Part shown: piece after piece, positions 26,637 through 37,236 of the stretch | Layout of the letters: every line of letters starts with the position of its first letter | How positions within the stretch are numbered: position 1 is the stretch's first letter | Assembly: GCA_002081555.1 (NCBI GenBank) | Contig: MZNV01002869.1 | Location: 18,621 to 82,620 of the forward strand | Direction: 5' to 3' | From: Protostelium mycophagum | Lineage: Eukaryota > Evosea > Variosea > Protosteliida > Protosteliaceae | DNA length: 64,000 nucleotides | Program-made: the position numbers and the translations under genes | The notes under the pieces: model-generated | The model's database searches: none | Seen by the model: the letters and a program-made list of their open reading frames with translations, nothing else | Told to the model about the DNA's origin: nothing

Positions 26637-29600
26637 ATGAGCTCACCAGATTCCTTCAATCCCTCTCATCTGCCTACTTTGCTGGATGTCCTCTCAAGAA
26701 CATTATCACCTGATGCAAATCATAGAAAGCCAGCAGAGTCACAATTACTCACATGGGAAACAGTTCCAGGATATGCTTCTTTGCTATTGGTGAGTTGTAC
26801 TCTTAACTTTAAAAATGATCATGATATTGTCGCATAACTCCAGTAGATGATCGCAGCGACCCCAACAGTGGAGATGAACCTCAGGTTTAACGCTATTCTC
26901 ATTTTGAAGAATACAATAAATCGACACTGGAAGAAGAGAGCCAGCGTGTGAGTGGCATTATGAAGAATAGATGAGAAGTTGACCAGATTCAGGACAACAA
27001 ATATCAGTGATCAAGAGAAAGAATACTTGAGAAAGACTCTCTTGGAGTTTTATGATGAAAATCCTCAGGTGATCTCGGTGGAGTTGATGCAATGTTGTTC
27101 TGATTATTATGTGCAGATAGCCCTACAATTGGCGCTCATCATTGGAAATATTTCTCGCACAGATTACCCTCAATTCTGGTGCGTGATCATACATGTTACG
27201 TCTTCACCGCACTTCTCGTGTTGGCTGTTCTTTTTGTCCTTACTTATACATCAATTTCTGATCAGGATTTATTTCTCGTCCAATTGAAGCGTCTGTGCGC
27301 AGCAGAATTACATGAGATAATTGAAGACAGGCCCGGGCTCCCGTCACAGCTCCTGGGTATCATCCAACAAGGCGCTACAAATGAAGTGAGAGTGTTGATC
27401 AACTCACCAGAAGAAGAGAAGAAGAGAAGGCAGGGATTACTGTCTTTGCACCACCTCATCAAAGAGTTGAGCACCAAGAAACTTCCAAACGACAAGCGCG
27501 AATTTGCTGCGGTAAGATTTTTAAATCTTTCAAAGACTATTGGAATTCCTCGTCTTTATTTTAAATCTAAAAGACCGGGAATGCGTCTCATCTACAATTA
27601 TGTAGTTGCATACCCCAAGCACAAATATTTGAGACATAAAACTCCACGTTTATTAAGATTAAGAACGAGTGCCATTTACTAATTGCACGCAGCTGTCTCC
27701 ACAAGTATTCGTTTATGTGGTGAAACTCTGGATCGCGTACTCAGATGCCCTCATCAGCGTTCTGCCTTCCTACAACAACAACAATACTGAGGGTGTCCCC
27801 CCGCCTCAATCCATTGCGCCAGTTGTAGACACGGTGATCCGGTGCACAAAAATAATAAGTATATTGATCATACACGGTCTGGGCGATTACGGAAAAATCC
27901 CGGAGGCTTTAGAGTTTTTCCGCTTGGCACATGATCGTCTCAATTCATTGTGCAGGCATAGTGAGTATATTACTTCAGTTTTGTAAATCTATATGGAGTG
28001 ACTATTGTACAGAACAAAATATGGCACATAACCCCCTCACGGAGGGAGTGAACCGAATAATATATCGTATCGCGAGACTCGTTGTAGTCTGTCAAGTGGA
28101 AAGACCAGAAGCTTTCTGCACCATGCTCGCCCCTTTCTTGGAATTATTTTCCGGGAATTTTTTCTACTGGACAGACAGAGACCTGTCCCAGGTGATTTAT
28201 TTTATTATTATTATTATTTTTAACACAATTGTAGATATCAGCAGTGGAAGAGATGTTTATCATACAGTGCATGTTATTCCTGAAGAATGCTGCAGAAGCG
28301 ACAGCCTATCTACCAGTCAGTTTTCGATCTAAGTCATTCACCATAACAAATCTATTTTTGAATTTTACAAACTCTCTCTACAACCTGCCAACCCCATACA
28401 GACGGACCCTCAAGAGGACGAATACGCCAATAATAACTCCGTACAAGAAGCCAGAAGATTGATCGTGTCATTCTACAACGTGCAGATGGTGAGAGGAGTG
28501 TGTGACAGGCTGATGACGAGGTTGTTCCCGATGACTTTAAAGAATCTGGAAGAGTGGGAAGCTTCACCAGAAGATTTTTTCAACGAACAAGAGATAGAGA
28601 GTTGGCAAGACAAGTTGAAGGTTAGATATTTATATTTATTGTCTTCAGACAAATGAATTCGGAGGAATGAAAAGTGAAGGATAATGATTTTCAATTGAAT
28701 AAAACAGCCTTGTGCAGAATGTCTATTCTTAGGACTGCTTGAGAGATTCAGAGAATGGCTTGCCCCCATCGTTGTAGATATGGTCACCACTGTACTTAAG
28801 CAAAACGACGACCCACAGAACCTCGCAAAGGTGAAGATTTATTTCAAACTCTTTATTCCTCAAATCCATTGTCTTCGTTTGATGAGTGGTAGATATTGAT
28901 GAGGGACGCTTGTTACTCAACTGTCGGACTATGTACTTACTTTCTGTACGACCACATCAACTTCCAGTCGTGGCTTCAGAACGATTTGATGAGGGAGCTC
29001 GGCATACACGTGAAAGCGTATAATATTATCAGGGCAAGAATCGGTATGTATTTAAATCCCAAAAGCACGTTTAAGTTAACCGGAGTGGGTGTCATCTACA
29101 ATTCTGCTGTAAACAAACATTCGAGACCCGCGTTGACCGGAGGATTAATCGATATCTGAATATCTACAGCGTGGATATTGAAGAGGTGGGTGGGTAAGAT
29201 ACCGAAAGAGATGCGGGATGTAGTATATGCATGCCTCGTATCTATGCTTGATGAACAAGATATGGTCATAAGATTAACAGCCGCTTCTGCCCTGAAAGAA
29301 TGTGAGTGATTATTCGTATTATTGTGAGTCCTGGTGTAAGGTCTCATTCATCTATTGATTGCAAGACTGTCTGTTTAAATGAGGATTTAATTTTCGACTG
29401 TAATTCTACAACGATATAATGAAGACTGACGTTGTCATAGTGATCAACGATGTGGAATTCTATGTCGATCCATTTTTGGAATATTTGGACCGTGCAGTCA
29501 TCTTATTGTTCAAATTACTCAGCCAGGTGATTCACCGTTATATTACGTGACTTTCACGGTTATTACCGGTGCACGAAAATCTGTTTCCTCCATCATCCAA

Positions 29601-31308
29601 AAACTTGTGTATATAGATCTCACATTTATTTCAGGTGGACGAATGCGAGTCCAAACTACAACTTCTGGGTGCGATATCCGTATTGATATCTCAACTAGAT
29701 GTGAAGATACTTCCTTATGCAAGAAGGATCGCGGAACAGTTACAAGTATTGTGGAATATTTCTGGGTCAAATGAGACCTTGAATTTATTGAGGTATATTT
29801 CATTATTATTTATTTGACATAATACGAATAATAAATTTTTAAAGCTGAGTGTACACAGACAAAGCATAGTACAAACCATCTCTGCACTCCTCATCGCCGC
29901 CTCATCTACATCCTCAGACGGATCTGTGTTCCCAGAACAGCCTCAGATCGTCGGAGATCTCCTCAGATTCTCCGTCCCGATCATATACCATTCTACGAAC
30001 CTTTCCGCAGCAGATTCAGTATATCTCATGGAGGATGGATTGAACTTGTGGCTCAGCGTCATGACAACCGCTCCCGATTTCATGCCGGAATTAATGCCGA
30101 TTTTTGCAAATATTCCACCGCTCATCTCGTCATCATCAGAATGGTATAGAACCATAATGAAGATTGTGGAGGAGTATCTCGTCTTGGGAAGAGCCGAATT
30201 TCTGAAGGTGAGTGCAGATTGTGGGTTTGAATAGTTGTAGAATTTATATGTTTCAGATGTACGCGCAGACTTTTGTCACAATGGTGGATTCTTTGGTTGG
30301 AAATGTGCAAGACGAGGCGATGATGTGGACATTAAAACCCATAGAAATATTATTGCAACTATTTCCACAAGATGGAATACAGGTGATTTTGAGACAAAAT
30401 ATATTTTGTCATGGGGACCCACCCCCATATATACCTTTTGCACAAATAAATATTAATTTTTGAAGGTGCTGGATCCAGTTATACAGAAGATACTCAGTGG
30501 CATTTTGTCGGGAAAGGTAAGAGTGCAATATTTTATTATATTATTATATTGAGGAGAAGGTCATCTATAATATGGAACATCTCAGTGGTGAAAACACTCA
30601 TTCCGAAACAATTGTGATTTTATCCCGCAAGAACAGATTCTGAAATGCACAGGAGTCCGACCTTTTGGTCGTGAATTACCTGGTGGTATTTGGTAGAATG
30701 CTACTGTCATGCCCTGCCGAATTCCTCGCACTCTTCACGAGATTAGATCCCACACAAAAATTGATCACCACATTCCTGGACACATGGTTTGAAAAGGTTT
30801 CATCCTCTTTTGGCTCAAAGCTGACGATATGAAGATAGAAGACCTCGCGCCGCAACGCATCAGAAAATTGAGTGCTCTGGCACTGTGCAATTTGTTGGCC
30901 ACAAACAGGCCCGAACTCTTGGCGTTCACGGGGCAAGTGATCAACATATCAGTCAGAGTCGCACATGACACTCAAGAGGCATCATGGATAGAAGAGTGGG
31001 TCTCTTGTATCTCTTCAATAGACTTGGCTGACAAGAAAAGGTTGGACGACGATGACATCATTCCGCACGGCAGTAACCTCGTTAAAAAACAATTGTATAA
31101 GAACGATCCAGTCCATCACACAAACATCAAAGATCATCTCGTGAATAAGTTGAACGAGGCCGCAAGTATCAACGGCACATCATACCAGCAGGTGAGAGAA
31201 CAACATCTATTCGCACTGATTGATTTGGAATAGATCATGGCAAGCGTTGATCCCTCCATCATGAAGCATTTTCAGTCATTGTTAGCAGGAGAGACACCAC
31301 AACAATAA
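26637..31308 (+). CDS. IPO11: Importin-11 (karyopherin beta family nuclear transport receptor)
   Basis: Importin-11 carries cargo such as ubiquitin-conjugating enzymes and ribosomal proteins into the nucleus with Ran. The N-terminus has the importin-N signature: an A/P-E-x-Q-L-x-x-W-E motif (PAESQLLTWETVPGYASLLL), then FNAILILKNTINRHWKK and LALIISRT-type repeats (ALIIGNISRTDYPQFW). Downstream, QGLLSLHHLIKELSTKKL matches the importin-11 'LLTFYHVTKTLASKRL' block. The DMVIRLTAASALKELINDVE block matches its central HEAT repeats. HEAT helices continue to the end (stop TAA 31306-31308). About fifteen short introns are visible; several acceptors have the TTGTAG form. The start is chosen by homology. 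Cytoplasm/nucleus shuttling is expected from the family. Overall length is consistent with, or slightly above, the roughly 975-residue animal protein. Confidence 0.88.
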
Positions 31309-31791
31309 AGAATATGTTAGTTGGGCAACGTATCTTTAGAGGATGAGAGTAAAACTCCGACTGTGTCCTTTGGTGTTTTTGTGTTGTTCTGTGTCCACAT
31401 GTGCATGATTCAACACAATCACACCATCAGAGGAGAAGCAAGCAAGCATCTAATTTCCATCATCCATTCATTCTCTTGATTGCCAGATAATACAGTATGG
31501 AGATATCTGGAGGTATCAACAAATCTGTACAGCTGTCATCAATTTCAACAGTGCCAAAGACCGGCAGAGATCTGCCTCTTGTTAAATAGAACCTTTTGAT
31601 AGGTCTGGGCAGATCTTGTTAAATAATAAAAAACAACCAAACTACCGGCATCACTTGACCCTCAGGGTGAACTTATTGCCAGCCAATGTTGTCTTGTCTA
31701 TCAAAGAGACTGCAAAAAGAAAGCTTGTCTCTGTACTTTATAGAAAAAAGTGAGTGCGCCAACCAGATACTTTTTTATTTCTCTCCCACAA
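31309..31791. other. Convergent 3' intergenic region
   Basis: This AT-rich gap lies between the stops of importin-11 and dolichol kinase. It holds both 3' ends. Near 31560-31625 there is a small palindrome (GGCAGAGATCTGCC) and a repeated block ending TCTTGTTAAATA in direct orientation. No gene is seen. Confidence 0.4.
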
Positions 31792-33981
31792 TCATAATGC
31801 CAGCACCAATGTACTATAATAATATAAAGGCAAAAACAAATTATCCACTTGGTCTGACCAGGCCTCCATCAAACATGTCATCACAGTGGCCAACATAAAG
31901 TTCAGACAGTGGCCTATATTATTCCAAGGCCAGTTGTAGTTGAGTATTGATAATATAAAGAGACAAATGACGCATCCTGTTGTTGCGCCAAGAGTACCCT
32001 CTAATGTCTTCTTTGTCCCAGGCCATCTATCTTTGTCAAAAATCTGAAGAAAAAATATTTGGCATGCTAAACCAACAGAAAAATGGTTTCTTGCGGATCA
32101 TAAATTGATCTCTTCGTGCATTCTTTGGGAAACAAAAATTTTGTAGTTGTATACTTTTCTATGATTGATGTAATACCTGTGAACACCAAACAATGATCCC
32201 ACAATTGAAGCTAAAGAGTCTCCAACACCAAGAGAAATGAGTCCAGCAAACGGCAACAAGTTCTGTGCGCCTATCATCCGTTAACTTCTTCTACTCATTA
32301 AAAATGCACCTCCAAATGCGAGATCTGAGGCTTGATGTATCCATAGTGGTGAAGCGCATCCCAGGAGCAGATAAGTGTGGCTCACCACTATATCTCCATT
32401 ATCTTTCTCGTCGAAGAATCTCTGCATATATTTTCCGCAGCTTGGACCTACTGGTTGTAGATTGGAAAATCTCGCAATCTCTGCGAGGACAAACAACCCC
32501 AATGCGATGCTGTATCCTAACCCCACCAACTCTCTCTGCAAAAAATTATACTCGGAATCTACAACACGATAATTCTACCCACGTTGTAGATGATAGTGGG
32601 CACAAACAATAGGACTGCGATGAAGTGAAAGTATTTCCTCAGTATAGTCCTCTCCAATCTCATCTTCTGTATGTCTACTATGAATAATAGGATGTAAATG
32701 ATCACGGACCAATACAACAATAACACTGCCATCTTCGGATCACTCATCAAATTGAGCAACCTGGACATGTCAGTAATATAATAAAAAATAAATATGATTA
32801 CCATACTAAAGGGTTTCGATTGATGAGGAGATAAGCCCAAGGTACCAAGAAAAATGCGAAGTACGCTCCAAATAATAAATATAGCCTGATATCTCCGTCC
32901 AAGTTTCTCTTCTTTTCATAATGCATTTTGACGAGTATTGGTGAGGTTAAGAATGCGAAAGACAATGCCCCGAGTATCGTCAGTTCTCCCACTGCGACTC
33001 GATCGCTCATCCTGTAATTCTCCTTTATGTCATCAATTTATTTTCATATTTGATTATTGGACTCGTTCGTATTCGAGAATATCAAATTCTACAAACGGCA
33101 GTGAGCCAGATTTTTATTTTTGAAGATTTTTGAAGATTTTCTTCTGAAAATTGAAAACTTCGAATATATATATATAATCATTAAAATATATATTTAATTT
33201 ATAAATTAAAAAACAAACAAATCAAAATGAAGAATAGGAGATTTATATGGACTCACATAGATGACATAGAGAGTCCTCTTACAGAGGTCAACAAGGGCGA
33301 TAGAGGTTCCTTGTGATAATACTATTGATTCACCCATAGATAAAGATAAGTATTTACTCCTGCAAATATCCACAAATAAACTGCAGCATAAAACTGATCC
33401 AGCGACTGCGGCACTGAAGGGATGACCTTTTGTATGTCTTTAAATTAATGTGGGAAGATCAGGTGTACTCACTGTGTCCAAGAGAGTGACAGACCAGAAA
33501 TGACAGAGAGGAGAAGAGCAAGACACGCCAGGTGAAGAATCTACCGGTAGGAGCTGACACGAAAGCAAGTATGATATAGAACGAGCTAGATACAGCGATG
33601 TAGAACATAACTATAGAGTCAGAACAGATCATCGCGAGTGAATTATTACCTATTGCATCAGTTGATCCAAGTTTACATCTCTGAAGGAGAAATATGAAAG
33701 GCAACAGAAAACATCCAAATGACAGACCAGAAGGCTTTCCCTGATATGATCATGGTGTGTAACAGACTCTTCGGGCTTACTTGTATTGGAGGATTTGTTT
33801 TGAATGACAGATAGTCGGTATATTCACTCAGCATAAAGATTAGCCATAGCGATATAGAGTATAGATTTACACCGATCTGATATGTCGTGATGCAAAGAGG
33901 GATCAGAAGACTGAACGCCTCCCATGTCTTATTCGGCTTGATCACAGCCGGCGATCCCCCAGACATCCCAAAACCGCTCAT
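31792..33981 (-). CDS. DOLK: Dolichol kinase
   Basis: Dolichol kinase makes dolichyl phosphate with CTP in the ER membrane, feeding N-glycosylation and GPI-anchor synthesis. Start at 33981 and stop at 31792. The N-terminal half is a series of hydrophobic helices (for example FYIAVSSSFYIILAFVSAP). The C-terminal half has the family motifs in order: LRKYFHFIAVLLFVPTIIYN, then CGKYMQRFFDEKDNGDIVVS, THTYLLLGCASPLWI-like sequence, GLISLGVGDSLASIVGS (the CTP-binding GxGDxxAS block), RWPGTKKTLEGTLGA and MEAWSDQVDNLFLPLY. All diagnostic motifs are intact, so an active enzyme is expected. The start lies only 99 bases from the divergent GST-like gene, so the two share a promoter region. Minus-strand introns end in the TTGTAG form (for example plus positions 32559-32566). 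Confidence 0.9.
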
Positions 33982-34080
33982 TCTCAGGAAAACACACTGC
34001 TACAACGAGTAATTTCTGTGTCCACGTGACCTCTGAAAGATCAACAGAAATCACGACAAACTCCCACATCACGAACACGC
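33982..34080. promoter_or_regulatory. Short bidirectional promoter, DOLK / GST-like gene
   Basis: Only 99 bases separate the divergent ATGs. They must contain both 5' UTRs and promoters. A CTACAACGAG block at about 33990-34010 is the reverse of the common TCGTTGTAG signal. Confidence 0.45.
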
Positions 34081-35099
34081 ATGTTGCAAATACGGAAAAC
34101 TTATAACATCGCCAGCTCTTCTGCTGCCTCTTTCTGGAGAGGAACCTCTGGTTCAGTTGTACTGCCAGGAGCCACGAGCTTCAATAGGCCAAAAGACCTC
34201 CTTACTTTATACTTGAAGGAGTCATGCCCTTGGTCGAGGTGCTAATCTTTGTCGCGGTCTGTATTCTCTTTAACAACACCAGAAAAACAAGAGAGGCTTT
34301 CAGCATGCTAGATCTGGACGCAAACATCAAGCCCTGTCCTATCGAAGGCACTAAATTTCGTCCAGAGTTGAAAAAGCTTGGAGGCAAAGAGCAAGTACCA
34401 TATTTAGTGGTGAGATCGTCACAATCCCTTTCAGAAAATGTGACAAAACCAGGATCCCAATACAAAGAGCCAGATGTATGAGAGCGCAGACATAATACGT
34501 CATGTCTTTAATCACTATGGTCCAGGGGAATCTTCCATTCCCTCTTCAATTCAAGATACAGCCACAACCACCGGTTTATCGCGAATGGGTAAGCCAGGAA
34601 TCCATACGTAGTTTCTGATTTATGCTAGCCACGCTCATGAGATCTATGCCTTGGCATGGACTCATCCAGTACAAGGGTGATACTGCTACTTCTGCTGCCA
34701 CATTAATTCCACAAAAGGTAACAATTCAAAAAACAAAAAGTGACACGTTCAGCTCAATCCAAACGAAGAGACAGCTCATGACGTAAAACCAAAAATGGCT
34801 AAAATACCTGAGAAGACGATACATCTTTGGTCATTTGAAAACAGCCCATATTGTAGAATCGTAAGGGAAGCTTTAGATGTCCTGGAACTCCCGTACACTG
34901 TCCATAACGTGGCAAAGAACAGTCCAAAGAGGAAGATATTTGTCGATATGTCTGGCAAAATGCAGGTAACATTTCTCAATCATATAAAAAATGAAGAAGT
35001 AAGGTGCCCCATTTAGTGGATGAGAACACTGGAAAGAGGTTGTTTGAATCCCAGGACATAGTCGATTATCTATATCAAACTTACCCTCCACAAAAATAA
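34081..35099 (+). CDS. Tandem glutathione S-transferase N-terminal (thioredoxin-fold) domain protein
   Basis: Two GST-N/glutaredoxin-like domains sit in tandem, as in a plant and algal plastid family (Arabidopsis At4g10000/At5g03880 type) and bacterial relatives. Domain 1 spans roughly residues 40-120: LYLKESCPWSRKTREAFSM, IKPCPIEGTKFRPELKKLGG, PYLV, MYESADIIRHVFNHYG. Domain 2 has IHLWSFENSPYCRIVREALD, then VPHLVDENTGKRLFESQDI and DYLYQTYPPQK at the end. The redox motif is CPWS in domain 1 and SPYC in domain 2, so each keeps only one Cys. The N-terminus (about 35 residues, Ser/Arg rich, few acids) could be an organelle presequence. Introns include 34239-34282 (44 nt). Stop TAA at 35097-35099, 34 bases from the convergent CK1 stop. 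Confidence 0.85.
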
Positions 35100-35133
35100 A
35101 TAATCAATCAGATCTCATCATTTATATTTCTCT

Positions 35134-36510
35134 TTATTTCTGAGTGGTTGGGGCAACACTGCCGTGTACAGCCACTGTGCTGTTTGAGACGTGAGGTACA
35201 GCTGCTGCTGGGGGAGCTGGTCTATCTCCATCTCTCTCTCCATTTCTGACCAAGTTCCATTCCCACATTCCGTCACTCTCAAAACCTTCCCTGTTTACTG
35301 TGAGATTTTGTATGTATTTAGATTTTGTATTGCAGGATTTGGTAAGATTCCCCATTTCTCGGTAACGAACACGTTAATTACCGAGATTTTTAACGTGGTG
35401 CGGGGAATCCGAACAAATCCTGCAATATGTATTTAGAGGACATACTTGGCATACAAGTCCGAGAACATCTTTCTGAGGTAGGAATAGTCTGGCTTGTCTT
35501 CGAACCTCAGTCCTTTGCAGTAATTAAGATATTGTACGAATTCTTGGGGGTGTCCCTTGCAAAGTACTTCCACAGGTGTGGATATCTTTCTCTCTGTGAT
35601 GCGGTCGTACTTTTGACGCTTAGTGACTGCCTTCAATCCTTGCCACGGTAAAGATCCTCTGTTAAAATACATTAAAACATATCCAAGTGATTCAAGATCA
35701 TCGCGGCGACTCTGTTCTGCGGGGATCAGCTCGATGCATATTGTCTTTTAAACATACCAATTCCCAGATGTGCGTTGATGGAAGCATAACGGGCTGTTCC
35801 TGTGAGACTCTTGTGCTCTTTGAATGGAATGTGTGCCTGGGTTCTTGGATCTCGATACCTTGAGAGATTAGTAACATGGTATTACAGGGATGATACCTCT
35901 TGCCAAGGCCAAAGTCGATAACATAACAGTTATTACCACGCTTTCCCATTCCCATAAGGAAATTATCTGGTTTCAGATCTCTAAACAATCTTTAAAATCT
36001 GGCAACCGAAACACTGTTCATTTTTGTTGGGATCTTAACTCACCTGTGTATGAAGTTTTTAGAATGTATGTATTCTATTCTCCTCAACATTTGATCCGCT
36101 AGCATAAGAACAGTCTTCAAACCGAATCTACCTTAGTTGAGACAAAATCATCAGTAATTTCACATGTACTCACTTTCTTCCACAGTAATTAAAAAGATCC
36201 TCCAAACATGGACCAAGCAGCTCCATAACCATCACGTTGTACTCGCCTTCAACGCCATACCATTTGATGAAAGGGATTCCGGGGCCACCAGCAATGATCT
36301 GAAAAATTAGACCAGAGGCTCTCGAAAGAAATGCCCTACTTTGTATAATTTTGCCTCATAAAATAATTGAGGATGTTTTGAGCGAGTGGACTCTAACTTC
36401 ACAGCCACTTCTTCATTGTTTGTGACATTGATACCCAGGTAGATGTCTCCAAAAGAGCCAGAACCAATCTTCCTTCCCAATCGATATTTGCTTCCTACAC
36501 GTAACTCCAT
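35134..36510 (-). CDS. Casein kinase 1 (CK1 family Ser/Thr kinase)
   Basis: CK1 enzymes phosphorylate acidic or primed Ser/Thr sites. The protein begins [20 protein letters not shown] with the Gly-rich loop, then VAVKLES (ATP Lys), [81 protein letters not shown], the CK1-specific [16 protein letters not shown] in place of [23 protein letters not shown] and [19 protein letters not shown]. After a 150-base intron the last exon carries DGMWEWNL, the usual end of the kinase domain, followed by an Ala/Pro-rich tail. All catalytic residues are present. It resembles the CK1 delta/epsilon or alpha group. The last intron contains an unusual inverted repeat (35329-35426). Confidence 0.93.
35329..35426. 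repeat. Complex inverted repeat inside the last CK1 intron
   Basis: Four blocks on the left side each recur as reverse complements on the right. ATTGCAGGATTT (35329-35340) pairs with 35415-35426, GATTCCCC (35346-35353) with 35402-35409, TCTCGGTAA (35357-35365) with 35378-35386, and CACGTTAA (35370-35377) with 35390-35397. The two inner pairs interlock, so both helices cannot form in a simple nested hairpin. No target-site duplication was established. Confidence 0.75.
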
Positions 36511-36830
36511 TGTACCTCTCTCGGCTCGTGTGCTCGTATGTTTGTTGATTTATAAAAAGAGGAAATCGTCTCGATTTAGATCCGGATTTTCGAAAACTGA
36601 TTCTTGACCATCCCAAATCAACAATTGGCTCGCATCTCACTCAACTGTTCCACACGACGGCCTCATTGCAATATTCTTCAACAATCACTTAATGCGGGAA
36701 CTGGGTGAGTATCCGAACATTTAATGAGATCCTCAACACCAATTCCACAGTGGATCTCAAATTATTGGACAATAAAAGTTAACTTCTTGAGTTGATTTTA
36801 TCAACACGTCTTCGCGACCATTGATTATAA
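36511..36830. other. CK1 upstream region
   Basis: This is the 5' flank of CK1 on the minus strand. A TATAAA element on the minus strand lies near 36545-36552, about 35 bases before the CK1 ATG, which would imply a very short 5' UTR. A possible plus-strand mini-exon with a donor (MREL, then GTGAGT near 36700) was seen but not confirmed. Confidence 0.3.
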
Positions 36831-37154
36831 AGAGCTGCATCCTCTTACTGCAACTTTAATATTGATTTTAATACACAAAATATTGTTGGGGGATTATTCT
36901 GGGCGTGTCCAAAGTGTGGGTTTCACTTCTCTTTATACCCTCTTGTTCCTTATCTTGGAAATTACGCCCCACAATATTTCCACCACATTTTGCAAGGAGG
37001 ACAATCAAAAGTGGAGATGCTGAGGCAGAGCGAAGACTTGGAGGTGGTTTTCAAGAAGGCGATTGGGGCGGTTCATACTATAACACCACAGCCCTCCATA
37101 GACCCCTCGGCATGGTACTCATACCATTGTGACATGTACATCATTAACACATGA
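36831..37154 (+). CDS. Possible small gene or exon, unrecognised
   Basis: A plus-strand frame is open for 108 codons and ends at TGA 37152-37154. It has no early ATG, so it would need an upstream exon; the first internal ATG is at 37017. The translation looks protein-like, with a CPKCGFHF pair of Cys, PYLGNYAPQYFHHILQGG, then an acidic/basic helix (MLRQSEDLEVVFKKAIGAVH) and PSAWYSYHCDMY. It lies 82 bases upstream of the SulP transporter start. I do not recognise the family, and it could be chance or the 5' leader of the next gene. Confidence 0.3.
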   Translation, partial: RAASSYCNFNIDFNTQNIVGGLFWACPKCGFHFSLYPLVPYLGNYAPQYFHHILQGGQSKVEMLRQSEDLEVVFKKAIGAVHTITPQPSIDPSAWYSYHCDMYIINT

Positions 37155-37236
37155 TAGGGCGAGAATCAAGCTGAGCCGCTCTCGAGGTATGTTCCGACAA
37201 GCGTTTCTACATTTAGCTTACTCTTTAGAGATCAAA

